Below are positions 31,034 through 40,762 of a stretch of DNA of 64,000 nucleotides, one piece after another. Location: the NCBI RefSeq assembly GCF_029931775.1, contig NC_079324.1, forward strand, positions 55,890,402-55,954,401. Direction: 5' to 3'. Within the stretch, counting starts at the first letter, position 1; every line of letters starts with the position of its first letter. Under the pieces are notes generated by a model. That model was not told where the DNA came from, did no database searches, and was given only the letters and a program-made list of their open reading frames with translations. The stretch is from Euleptes europaea. Lineage: Eukaryota; Chordata; Lepidosauria; Squamata; Sphaerodactylidae. The position numbers were made by a program, and so were the translations under genes.

Positions 31034-31037
31034 TTGC

Positions 31038-31628
31038 TAGGGTTGCCAGGTCCCTCTTCACCACCGGCAGGAGATTTTTGGAGCGGAGCCTGAGGAAGGG
31101 AGGGACTTCAATGCCATAGAGTCCAATTGCCAAAGTGGCCCTTTTCTCCAGGTGAAGTGATCTCTATCAGCTGGAGATCAGTTGTAATAGCAGGAGATCT
31201 CTAGCTAGTACCTGGAGGTTAGCAAGAAAAAAACAGCACAAGGCTCTCTATATATTCAAATTGCAAAAAGTTATATTAAATAGAAAATATTACAAAAAAC
31301 AATTTTAAATAGTGCATCGAATACAATTTTTCTTTCGATGTATTCGATGCACTATTTAAAATTGTGGAATTAAGATATTGTTATCTTGAGCAAAATCTTC
31401 TTTGATGCTCATTGAGAGATTTTTCCATGTTTGTATTTCTATGTTATTTGTTTGGTCACTAATTGGGTGGTATTCACATTTGTCACATTGTTTGTCATTT
31501 TTGTCTATTTAATATAACTTTTTGCAATTTGAATATATATAGAGCCTTGTGCTGTTTTTTCTTGCTAACCGCTTTGTTATAGCACAGGTGTATTTTTCCT
31601 TCCAGTACCTGGAGGTTGGCAACCCTAC
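31038..31628 (+). mobile_element. hAT-like MITE split by a palindromic insertion
   Basis: Left part 31038-31220; right end 31604-31628 (GGTTGGCAACCCTA). Between them is a 383-bp insert flanked by a 14-bp duplication. Confidence 0.8.
31221..31603. mobile_element. Palindromic insertion with 14-bp target duplication
   Basis: Flanked by AGTACCTGGAGGTT (31207-31220 and 31604-31617). The outer arms 31221-31290 and about 31495-31568 pair (GCAAGAAAAAAACAGC with GCTGTTTTTTCTTGC). An inner hairpin pairs 31291-31322 with 31340-31366. Between lies about 130 bp of unpaired AT-rich sequence. Class not recognised; long target duplication favours reverse-transcription-based insertion. Confidence 0.75.
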
Positions 31629-31772
31629 ATAGTGCCCCCCAAAGTTTAAAAAAACCAACAGTCCAAAGACACCGAATATAGAAACATAGCAGTTCAGGGA
31701 GACAGGATTTAAACATCGCATCGCCACAACCAATACTCTGATTCCATCCTGGTTTAATTGCTGTAATTCACT

Positions 31773-31997
31773 TTGAGAAGACAAAAATCACTGGAAAAGA
31801 CAACAATGCTAGGAAAAGTTGAAGGCAGCAGGAAAAGAGGAAGACAGAACATGAGATTGATCAATTCAATCAAGGAATCCCCTGCCCTCAGTTTGCAAGA
31901 CCTGTGCAAGGCTGTTAACGACAGGATGGTTTGGAGGTCATTAATTCATAGGGTCGCCATGAGACGGAAGGAACTTGAAAGCGCTTAACACACACAC
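31773..31997 (+). mobile_element. Bov-B LINE 3' end
   Basis: Encodes MRRQKSLEKTTMLGKVEGSR and LINSIKESPALSLQDLCKAV, the Bov-B C-terminus. Ends GGAACTTGAAAGCGCTTAAC then (CA)n. Confidence 0.85.
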
Positions 31998-32290
31998 ACA
32001 CCTCACTTTACACACAGGTCTCTGTGAGGCTTGATTATAGATTTATCCTGTCCTTCCGCAGGGAAGGACTTAATGATTTAAAGTCTTTTTTTAAAAAAAT
32101 CTCATCCATCCATTCAAATAATGGTTTGGTTCAGTATAAAAACCTCGAAGGTTGAGCCTCAACCATTAAAAATAATATTACAAATATATATTTATTAAGT
32201 GCAATTGCATTTTAAAAGAGTTAAAAACATAAATTGCAAACAGGTAAATTTCATGCTTATGAGGAATCACATAAAATTTACCTTTTGAGG
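31998..32290 (+). repeat. Duplicated segment, copy B (partner at 25757-26265)
   Basis: GTGAGGCTTGATTATAGATT and CTCATCCATCCATTCAAATA align with copy A. The empty MITE site TTCAGTAT is at 32130-32137. Confidence 0.8.
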
Positions 32291-32375
32291 TTTATGTTTT
32301 TAACTCTCTTAAAGCGCAATTGCACTTAATAAATATATATTTGTAATGTTATTTTTAATTATTGTGGCTCAACCT
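32149..32375. repeat. Large palindrome, arms about 86 bp
   Basis: 32149-32235 pairs with 32290-32375 (AGGTTGAGCC with GGCTCAACCT; ATATATATTTATTAAGTGCA with its complement). The 54-bp loop holds a smaller hairpin GGTAAATTT/AAATTTACC. Copy A (to 26265) keeps the left arm but is cut before the right arm ends. Confidence 0.85.
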
Positions 32376-32770
32376 AGGTTCCTAGTCTGTTTCACAGGTT
32401 GGGCATAGCTCTCTTAGTTTGGTTGGCCCAGTATAAGACAACTTCAGATGATAACATTTCCGGATATCTCAATTAGTGTAATGTTTTGTCCTTTGTGGCA
32501 GTGCCAGTCTCCGTTCTCGATACAGTCTCTAACCATTTCTGTCTGTGAGGCTTGAAGCGCGGGCTAGCCTGACCTTAAAGCAACTGAAAGCACAGCTCTG
32601 CAGGCACAAAATTTACGTGCCATTTTACCGCAATATGAAAGCCAGGTTGCAACTCATTGGGTTGGACAGCCCTGGCCCCGGCCTGGTGGCACTCCCTTTC
32701 TAATGAGACCAGGGCCCTGCGGGATGCTAAGGAATTCTGCATGGCCTGCAAAACGGAGTTGTTCCACCAG
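32376..32770. other. Unclassified intergenic sequence
   Basis: No feature recognised. Confidence 0.4.
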
Positions 32771-32980
32771 TAGGGTTGCCAACTGCCAGGTAGTAGCAGG
32801 AGATCTCCTGCTAATTCAACTGATCTCCAGCCGATAGAGATCAAATCACCTGGAGAAAAATGGCCACTTTGGCAATTGGACTCTATGGCATTGAAGTCCC
32901 TCCCCTCCCCAAACCCTGCCCTTCTCAGGCTCTGCCCCAAAAATCTCCCGTTGGTGGCGTAGAGGGACCTGGTAACCCTA
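32771..32980 (-). mobile_element. hAT-like MITE with exact 8-bp target duplication
   Basis: TAGGGTTGCC...GGTAACCCTA flanked by TCCACCAG at 32763-32770 and 32981-32988. Confidence 0.88.
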
Positions 32981-32996
32981 TCCACCAGGCCTACGG

Positions 32997-33682
32997 GGTT
33001 GCCAACCTCCAGGTAGTTACTGCTATATTCTGTATGGAAAAATACCAAAATAATAAAAAAAATTACAAATAAACCTTATTTCCTTTTTACTGTATGTTGT
33101 ATATACTTCATACAAACTCACAATCATTGGACTTCTCACAGACATATACATACAGATTTACAAATCTGAATGTATAGGCATGATATGCCCTTGCAGTTTT
33201 TTCAAATCTGGTATAATTGCCAATTTTTCTATGAGCATTACTTGCCCTCACAATCTATGCTGTGCCATGTGCCATGCCAACTTTATTTCCCGGGATTGGG
33301 TAAAGTTTCAATAATCTTTATCAAGGCATCAACCTAAAAAATAACAATAAAAACATTTATAATCAAATGCAAGTAGCATTGGTTCTCGTAGGTTATCCGG
33401 GCTGTGTAACCATGGTCTTGGTATTTTTACACAGCCCGGATAACCTACGAGAACCAATGAACTCTGACCGTGAAAGGCTTCGAAAGCCTTTTAGCAAGTA
33501 CCATAATTTAATTTCTTTTACCCTTACCATACTTACTGAAATTGAGGCAACAGCCTTCCCTTGCCGGTCACGATTGAAAAGTGCCAGACCTAACATGAGG
33601 TCCCTATACTTTTTATTTTGGCAATTGGACTATATGGCGTTGAAGTCCCTCCCCTCCCCAAACCCCATCCTTCTCAGGCTCC
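32997..33682 (-). mobile_element. hAT-like MITE remnants around a larger insertion
   Basis: A left end GGGTTGCCAACCTCCAGG (32997-33018) and body GGCAATTGGACTATATGG...CTCAGGCTCC (33617-33682) are separated by about 600 bp. That block includes AT-rich unclassified DNA and the Penelope-like hairpin at 33378-33458. MITE middle and right end are lost. Confidence 0.6.
33378..33458. repeat. Perfect 31-bp hairpin of a Penelope-like end
   Basis: 33378-33408 is the exact reverse complement of 33428-33458 (GGTTCTCGTAGGTTATCCGG). The unit is the Penelope-like 3' sequence seen at 3285 and 27600, here in head-to-head copies separated by 19 bp. Confidence 0.85.
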
Positions 33683-33689
33683 TTTCTTT

Positions 33690-34141
33690 ATTTTGTCTCT
33701 GTCACCTCTGGTCCAACAGGTTGCCCAGGTTTTTGAAACAACGCCTACACAACCTGTTCACCAGCGGCATCAATGGCATGAGCGTGCATCCCACTAGCGC
33801 TCTTTCATCTCTCTGAAAATAAGCAGCCATCGCCTGTCTCTGGCTTTGATTTGAAATAGGACCACCGGGACAAAAAACAAACAAACATAGCTTCAGGTTC
33901 CCCACCAGTGAGGCCCTTTTAACAAATCAAATCTAAAAAATCTCAGAGGCAGATACATGAAGGGGATAAGATCAATGCATGTGTCAACATCGCCGAGGAC
34001 ACAGAAAGAGAAACGCTGAAGCGGGCAGAGTGACAACCGGCCTCTTTGCCAGGCCTCAAGGTCATCTGTCTGGCTCCCCGCATGACTTTTCAGCCCAACG
34101 TAAAAGCCAAGCACAGTCTAACACTGCAGATGGCTGCCATC
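33690..34141. other. Unclassified intergenic sequence
   Basis: No repeat or gene recognised. Confidence 0.4.
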
Positions 34142-34438
34142 CAAGAAGAAGAAGAGTTAGTTTTTATATGCTGAATTCCTCTACCACTTAAGGAAGAATC
34201 AAACCGGCTTACAATCACCTCTCCTTCCCCTCCCCACAACAGACACCCTGTGAAGTAGGTGGGGCTGAGAGAGTGTGACTAGCCCAAGGTCACCCAGCTG
34301 GCTTCATGTGTAGGAGTGGGGGAACCAACCCAGTTCACCAGATTAGCCTCCATCGCTCATGTGGAGGAGTGGGGAATCAAACCTGGTTCTCCAGATCAGA
34401 GTCCACTGCTCCGAACCACCACTCTTAACCACTACAGA
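34142..34438 (-). mobile_element. CORE-like SINE, minus strand
   Basis: Full length. The next copy follows directly, making a tandem pair. Confidence 0.85.
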
Positions 34439-34745
34439 GGAAGAAGAAGAAGAGTTGGCTTTTATATGCCGACTTTCTCTACCACTTAAGGAAGAATCAA
34501 ACCGGCTTACAATCACCTTCCCTTCCCCTCCCCACAACAGACACCCTGGGAGGTAGGTGGGGCTGAGAGAGTGTGACTAGCCCAAGGTAACCCAGCAGGC
34601 TTCATGTGTAGGAGTGAGGAAACAGATCCAGTTCACCAAATTAGCCTCCGCCGCTCATGTGGAGGAGTGGGGAATCAAACCCGGTTCTCCAGAGCAGAGT
34701 CCACCGCTCCAAACCACCGCTCTTAACCACTACACCACGCTGGCT
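34439..34745 (-). mobile_element. CORE-like SINE, minus strand, second of a tandem pair
   Basis: AGAAGAAGAAGAGTTGGCTT to CTACACCACGCTGGC. Same orientation as the copy at 34142. Confidence 0.85.
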
Positions 34746-34929
34746 TATCCACAGAGAGCAGAGTCCAATTTCTTACCTGCGTCTTGGATCAGGGCCCACT
34801 GGTGGACCTCTGGAAAATTTCCGGTGAATTTCCAAAGTATGTTTTGCAATCAGATCCACAAGCATACAAATTTGTAGCAGGTGTAGAGTTTCCCATTTCC
34901 CAAACTCCTTATTTGTTTATTTTTGTTTA

Positions 34930-35172
34930 AAGAAGAATTGGTTTTTATATGTCGACTTTCTCTACCTTTTAAGGAGAATCAAACCGGCTTACAATCTCCT
35001 TCCCTTCCTCTCCTCACAACAGACACCTTGTGAGGTAGGTGGGGCTGAGAGAGTTCGGAGAGAACTGTGACCAGCCCAAGGTCACCCAGCAGGCTTCATG
35101 TGCAGGAGCGGGGAAACCAACCCGGGTCACCAGATTAGAGTCCACCGCTCTTAACCACTACACCACACTGGC
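34930..35172 (-). mobile_element. CORE-like SINE, minus strand
   Basis: AAAGAAGAATTGGTTTTTAT to CACTACACCACACTGG; head partly deleted. Confidence 0.8.
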
Positions 35173-35234
35173 AAATATATTGCCTTTAAAAGAACTGGCA
35201 GTGTCAGGAGAACAGTGAAAATGTTGCTTATAGT

Positions 35235-35443
35235 TAGGGTTGCCAGCTCCAGGTTGGGAAATACCTGGAGATTTGGGGGATGGAGCCTGAGGAGGGCGGG
35301 GTTTGAGGAGGGGAGGGACTTCAACACCATAGAGTCCAATTGCCAAAGCGGCCATTTTCTCCAGGGGAACTGATCTCTGTCGCCTGGAGATGAGTTGTAA
35401 TTGCGGGAGATCTCCAGCCACTACCTGGAGGATGGCAACCCTA
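35235..35443 (+). mobile_element. hAT-like MITE
   Basis: TAGGGTTGCC...GGCAACCCTA with flanks CTTATAGT and CTTATAGC (seven of eight). Confidence 0.85.
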
Positions 35444-35486
35444 CTTATAGCGTGGTTCTGTTTATTTGTTTAGCATATTTCTACGT

Positions 35487-35700
35487 GCCCTGACCCGGAT
35501 GGCCCAGGGTAGCCTGATCTCGTCAGATCTCGGAAGTTAAGCGGCCAGCGGGGTCACCCTGGCTGGCGCTGAGAGACCACCAAGAAAGTCTAGGGTTGTC
35601 ACTCAGAGGCAGGCAACAGCAAACCACCTCTCTTTGTCTCTTGCCTTGATTGTAAGGATTGCTGTAAGTTGGCTGCGACGTGATGCCACTTTTCACCACC
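35487..35700 (+). mobile_element. 5S-derived SINE, full length
   Basis: GACCCGGATGGCCCAGGG, GATCTCGGAAGTTAAGCGG, with an altered middle and the tail GTAAGTTGGCTGCGACGTGA. Confidence 0.8.
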
Positions 35701-35828
35701 ACCCTATTTTTATGCCGCCTCTTCAAAACCTTGCGTGAATTGGCTTACAATTAAAAAACGCAGTATAGAACACAAGCCATTAAAAATCGCAAGTGGCTCT
35801 ACAGAAGCTCAGGAAAGTGAACATGAAA

Positions 35829-36336
35829 AAAAGAACAAAAGAAAAGCCTCGCTGGATCAGACCAAGGTCCATCAAGTCCAGCAGTCTGTTCACCCAGTGG
35901 CCAACCAGGTGCCTCTAGGAAGCCCACAAACAAGACGACTGCAGCAGATTGTCCTGCCTGTGCTCCACCGCACCCAAAATAATAGGTATGCTCCTCTGAT
36001 CCTGGAGATAATAGGTATGCATCATGACTAATATCCATTTTGACTGGTAGCCATGGATAGCTCTCTCCTCCATGAGCATGTCCACTCCCCTCTTAAAGCC
36101 TTCCAAGTTGCCAGCCATCACCACATCCTGGGGCAGGGAGTTCCACAATTTAACTATGTGTTGCATGAAGAAATACTTCCTTTTATCTGTTTTGAATTTC
36201 TCACCCCTCAGCTTCAGCAGATGACCCCACGTTCTAGTATTAGAAGAGAGGGAGAAAAGTGTCTCCCTGTCCACTCTCTCCAAACCATGCATAATTTTAT
36301 AGACCTCTATCATGTCTCCCCTTAACCTTAAGTGGA
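35829..36336 (-). mobile_element. CR1-clade LINE 3' end with C-terminal coding part
   Basis: The minus-strand frame encodes RLRGDMIEVYKIMHGLERVD, LLKLRGEKFKTDKRKYFF, HIVKLWNSLPQDVVMAGNLE and FKRGVDMLMEE, the typical CR1-clade ORF2 C-terminus. The tail ending in TTATGTTCTTATG-like repeats is mostly lost. The frame continues to 36511 with unrecognised sequence. Confidence 0.8.
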
Positions 36337-36529
36337 AGAAGGTGCTGCTAGCCGCAGAATTCAGGGTGGTGTTTAAAAGCAAGCTCCCAGTCCTTCTGGT
36401 GGCAAAGACATGCCTGGAAAATATATGGGCAAACCCTGATGAAATCTCAGGAGCCAGAGGGAATGCTGAGTAGAGATCCAGGATATCAAGGGTGTGGCTT
36501 GATTGACCCATATAACCCCCCCCCCCGGC

Positions 36530-36553
36530 TTCTCCCTATTATTGGGAGAAGCA
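36530..36553. repeat. Short perfect hairpin after a poly-C run
   Basis: GGCTTCTCCC TATTATT-type loop then GGGAGAAGC, next to a 10-C run at 36519-36528. Confidence 0.7.
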
Positions 36554-36734
36554 TAATACAAAATGCAAATTAGTAAACATTACAGAACAAAATATGCAAA
36601 ACGAAAGCCATCACGTCGACTGATTCAGCTTTCAAAGTTCAAGTACCAACCATATCATTCAATATTGTTTGTTGCATCTTCCGGGGTTACACCGGTGTTC
36701 AAACGCGTTTCGCTTTCTTTAGAACATGATCCTC

Positions 36735-36960
36735 ATAGTCCCCTATCTTTGGCCATTTATGCCCGGGAGGTTTTGCCTTGGACTTGCCGCTCAGTCGAGG
36801 CACATTTTCCCCGTCCGAATTCTCAAAACTCCAAAATAAGCCCCCATGCAGAGTTTTGAGGTTTCTGATGGGGAAAATGTACATCTAGAGAGCAGCAAAT
36901 CCAAGGAAAAACCTTCCATGCATAAGAGGCCTTTGAGAAATCTTCAGAAACCTGGCAGGG
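36735..36960. repeat. Diverged inverted repeat, arms about 90 bp
   Basis: GCCTTGGACTTGCCGCTC/ACATTTTCCCCGTCC on the left pairs with GGGGAAAATGTACATC/AGCAGCAAATCCAAGG on the right around a loop near 36826-36850. Several mismatches indicate age. Two open frames (36699-36884 and 36823-37011, minus) encode related peptides because the arms are related. They are not genes. Confidence 0.75.
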
Positions 36961-37052
36961 GAAAGGAGAATCAGAGTGGCATTTATGGTGGTTTCCTGCA
37001 TTTCCCAGCAATATGTTCTACCACGACTTTACATCAGTTCCACAGCGCCACA

Positions 37053-37273
37053 TGGGGTTGCCAGCCTCCAGGAGGGGCCTGGAGCTCTCTCAGAATTACA
37101 GCTGATCTCCAGACGACAGAGATTAGTTCCCCTGGAGAAAATGGCTGCTTTGGAAGGATGGACTCTGTGGTATTATAACCTGCGGAGATCCCTCCCCGTC
37201 CTGAAACCCCATCCTCCCTAGGCTTTACCTCCAAAATCTCCAGGAATTTCCCAACCCAGAGTTGGAAACCCTA
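37053..37273 (-). mobile_element. hAT-like MITE
   Basis: TGGGGTTGCC...GGAAACCCTA; flanks GCGCCACA and GCTCCACA (seven of eight). Confidence 0.82.
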
Positions 37274-37529
37274 GCTCCACATTTGCTGTAGACAGTTGTT
37301 GTTTTCAGTTGAAGGACACAGGAGGAGCTAGGCTGTCCAAACAAAAACCAATCTGGAACTAACTATGTGTTTTTTTATTGTTTTATTGCACCAATTTTGA
37401 CCTGGATATTCCAGACGGGGTTTCCCCCCCTCATAAATAAATAGTTCCTATATAGCCACCGAGGAGTCTCTGATTGTGTCTGCTGTCCCCACAACACAAT
37501 AGCATTGTGACAAAAACATGATCCCCGAG

Positions 37530-37739
37530 TAGGGTTGCCAACCTCCAGGTACTAGCTGGAGATCTCCTGCTATTACAACCGATCTCCAGCCAATAAGAGA
37601 GCAGTTCCCTTGGAGAAAATGACCGCTTTGGTCATTGGACTCTATGGCATTGAAGTCCGTCCCCTCCCCAAACCATGCCCTCCTCAGGCTCCGCCCCAAA
37701 AACCTCCCGGCGGTGGTGAAGAGGGACCTGGCAACCCTA
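37530..37739 (-). mobile_element. hAT-like MITE
   Basis: TAGGGTTGCC...GGCAACCCTA; no clear target duplication remains. Confidence 0.8.
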
Positions 37740-38195
37740 TGCAGCTTCTTGTTGAATTTTCAGACTTGTCTGGAATTTTTTTAAAGCCCAGTTGGACCCA
37801 GATAGGCAGAGAAATCTTTCCTTAATGGAAAATCGCCTACGGTACATTTTGTTCCGACTCTAATCACAGTGGATTACTCAAATCGTGCATGTGTTAAACT
37901 TAATTGCGGCTGTCTCCAGATGCCTGTCTCTGTTTGCTCAATGTGGGCATACGATTATGCCCTTCACCTTTATCCCGTGGGCCTGCCGCCGACACCTTTG
38001 GAAGTCCATTGGAAGAGGGTGCATACATACAGACCCACATCGCATTGCTCAAAATCCAGATCCAGACGTCTAAACATGCCCATTTGGGCCCCGCACAAAC
38101 TCAGAGGTTGTACCCATGTGCTGACACAGGAGTCAGGTGCCCAGAGGAAAGGTAGAGCAGTGGTTTTCTTCAGATCAGGCCTGTTCTTCCATTGG
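37740..38195. other. Unclassified intergenic sequence
   Basis: No repeat or gene recognised. Overlapping frames of 62-109 codons on the plus strand look random. Confidence 0.4.
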
Positions 38196-38679
38196 TAGGG
38201 TTGCCAATTCCAGGTTGGGAAATTCCTGGAGACGGGGAGGTACAGGTTGGGGAGGGAGGGAGCTCAGCAGGGTTTAGCCAGCGTGGGGTAGTGGTTAAGA
38301 GCGGTGGACTCTAATCTGAAGAACCGGGTTCAATTCCCCACTCCTCCATGTGAGCGGCGGACTCTAATCTGGTGGACTGGGTTGGTTTCCCCACTCCTAC
38401 ACACGAAGCCAGCTGGGCTAGTCACAGTTCTCTCTGAACTCTCTCAGCCCCACCTGCCTCACAAGGTGTCTCTTGTGGGGAGGGGAAGGGTAGGTGATTG
38501 TAAGGCAGTTTGAGACTCCTTTCGGTCGACAAAATCGGGGTATAAATATCTCTTCTTCTTAATGTCAAAATGTTCACCTTCCAAAGCAGCCGTTTTCTCC
38601 AGGGGAATTGATTGCCATAGTCTGGATATGTTGCCAATCCAGGAGATCTCTAGGCCTCACCTGGAGGTTGGCAACCCTA
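38196..38679 (+). mobile_element. hAT-like MITE split by a CORE-like SINE
   Basis: MITE ends TAGGGTTGCC (38196) and GGCAACCCTA (38679), with a plus-strand SINE at about 38277-38562 between. Confidence 0.8.
38277..38562 (+). mobile_element. CORE-like SINE nested in MITE
   Basis: CAGCGTGGGGTAGTGGTTAA head to AAATATCTCTTCTTCTT tail. Confidence 0.85.
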
Positions 38680-38828
38680 TCATTGAGGAGGTCCCTGTGC
38701 TAGAGAGCATTAAGAACCAGTGGTTAGCTGACTGTGCAAGAGCTGGGAAGATCTGTCTTCCAAACCTCTTTCAGTTATAAAACTCATGGGTGACGGGGGG
38801 TGACCTGGGGCCAGCCGAGAACGCAATT

Positions 38829-38919
38829 CACGTCATATCTTTTATGGACCAACCCAACAACACAGAACAGCCCGAGAGCTTTCAGGTTCATGAAACCTCT
38901 TCTTCAGGCTGGGTGTTAA
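38829..38919 (-). repeat. Dispersed element fragment
   Basis: TCTTTTATGGACCAACCCAA...TGAAACCTCTTCTTCAGG; minus-strand reading CTGAAGAAGAGGTTTCATGA resembles Penelope-like or L2-type 3' ends. Confidence 0.45.
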
Positions 38920-39440
38920 AAAAAAAATGTTTACGAAGGGTTTGGGGAAGAGACAATGCTTCGGGACATGGTGTTAAGTCCTGTTGAAGTGTACACTGTG
39001 TATTAGATGCAGAGCAGATTCGAAGCAAGCTGGCTTTAAGTTCCTCGAAGCGAGAGGCCATAAAATGATTAAACTCCATAGCAAAATTAGTTCAACGAAT
39101 GTCTTTGTTCCCTTTCGCTGTTAGCTGTTATCTCTCATCCTTACCTACTTCAATGGTAGGGTTGCCAGGTCCCTCACCAAACACACACAAAGCGGGTGCT
39201 AGTTTTTTTGGTAAAGCATTCAGCACCTTGGCTGAAGCAGACGCCCGTCTAAGCCTGCAATGCTGGCTTTCTAGTAGGACCGTGAGATGAGTCAAGAAAC
39301 CTTGGATCAATTACGAGAGTCCTTAAAAATCAATTAACCTATTGAATCTGCATAACTTTGCATATGACTAAAAGGATCGTGCCGGAGGTTAAAAATAGGT
39401 ATCTTCTTTTGGTCTCAAGTGACCAATGCATGTGTCACAC
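38920..39440. other. Unclassified intergenic sequence
   Basis: Only a 20-bp MITE end remnant (TAGGGTTGCCAGGTCCCTC near 39157) is recognised. Confidence 0.4.
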
Positions 39441-40150
39441 CGAGCGTTCTCTCAGAAGAAGCATTCCTTCTGGCGTGAAGGAGAAGGCAAGAATGCCTCT
39501 TCTAAGACGGTGCTTTGATTTTGCTCTTAGATGAGATACTCATTGTAGCATGACGGGCGACGTCTCAGAAGACGCATTCCATTCCGTGTGCGAGAGAAGG
39601 GGGCCATGTGTATCCCAGGAAGGCACCTTGTTTTAAAATTAGGTACCCAAGCTAAGGTTGCCTACCTCCAGGTACTAGCTGAAGATCTCCTGCTAAGACA
39701 ACTGATCTCCAGCTGATGGAGATCAGTTCCCCTGGAGAAAATGGCCGCTTTGGCCATTGGACTCTATGGCACTGAAGTCCCTCCCCTTCCCAAACCCCGC
39801 CCTCCTCAGGCTCCACCTCAAAAACCTCTTGCCGGGGGTGAAGAGGGGCCTGGCAACCTTAACCCAAGAAGCATCCGAGAAGAGGCTTGTGCCTGTTTGG
39901 GAGAGACGGGGGATGCTTCTTCCAGGAAGGTGTTTGTCTTTTTTTGAGATGATGAGAGACCAGGAAGTGTTTCAGACGAGGCATTCCCTCAGAGTCAGAG
40001 AGAAAGAGAGGATACCTCTTCTAAGAAGGTGCTTTGTTTTTAGGTGATGTGCCCATTGTAACATAACAGGCCGCACTGGGAGGGGGGGAGGCCTCTGAGT
40101 GCAAGGGCGTAGGGGATGCCTCCTCTAAGAAGTCCCCTGCCACCCATGGA
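39440..40150. repeat. Diverged minisatellite-like block split by a MITE
   Basis: Repeats of GAAGCATTCC/GAATGCCTCTTCTAAG.CGGTGCTTTG and AGGTGATGTGCCCATTGTA-like segments recur about four or five times at roughly 110-130 bp. They lie on both sides of the MITE at 39653. They share motifs with the array at 53276. Confidence 0.55.
39653..39861 (-). mobile_element. hAT-like MITE inside a minisatellite-like block
   Basis: TAAGGTTGCC...GGCAACCTTA; flanks ACCCAAGC and ACCCAAGA (seven of eight). Confidence 0.85.
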
Positions 40151-40167
40151 TTTGTAAATCCTGCGAT

Positions 40168-40268
40168 TCAAAATAATACTTGACTCAATAACGGCAGCCA
40201 CAGCCTTCAGTTTGCCAGGCCCACACAAGGCTGTCAACATTAGTACATTTGGGAGGCTGTTCATTCAT
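40168..40268 (+). mobile_element. Old Bov-B fragment
   Basis: GACTCAATAACGGCAGCCACAG and CACAAGGCTGTCAACA align with the Bov-B C-terminal coding region. Confidence 0.6.
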
Positions 40269-40299
40269 TCATATATATATCACCATCAAGTCACATCTG

Positions 40300-40762
40300 T
40301 ATGAACACATGAAGCTGCCTTATACTGAATCAGACCCTTGGTCCATCAAAGTATTGTCTACTCAGACTGGCAGCGGCTCTCCAGGGTCTCAGGCAGAGGT
40401 CTTTCACATCACCTACTTGTCTGGTCCCTTTAACTTTAAGTGGACATATTCATGGAGGAAAGGGGTATTCATGGCTATTAGTTAGAATGGATACTAGTCA
40501 TGCTGCATACCTATTCTCTCCAGTATCAGAGGAGCATGCCTGTTATTTTGAGTGTGTTGGAACACAGGCAGGACAATGCAGTCATCTTGTTTGTGGCTTC
40601 CTAGAGGCACCTGGTTGGCCACTGTGTGAACAGACTGCTGGACTTGATGGGCCTTGGTCTGATCCAGCAGGGCCTTTCTTATGTTCTTATGTCGGGGATT
40701 GAACCTGGGACCTCCTGCATGCCAACCAGATACTCTACCATTGAGCCACAGCCCCTCCCCTA
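40300..40762 (-). mobile_element. tRNA-Ala SINE split by a CR1-clade insertion
   Basis: SINE body 40300-40437 and head 40693-40762 (TCGGGGATTGAACCTGGG), both minus strand. Confidence 0.8.
40438..40692 (+). mobile_element. CR1-clade LINE 3' end nested in SINE
   Basis: GTGGACATATTCATGGAGG to CAGGGCCTTTCTTATGTTCTTATG, 5'-truncated plus-strand copy. Confidence 0.8.
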
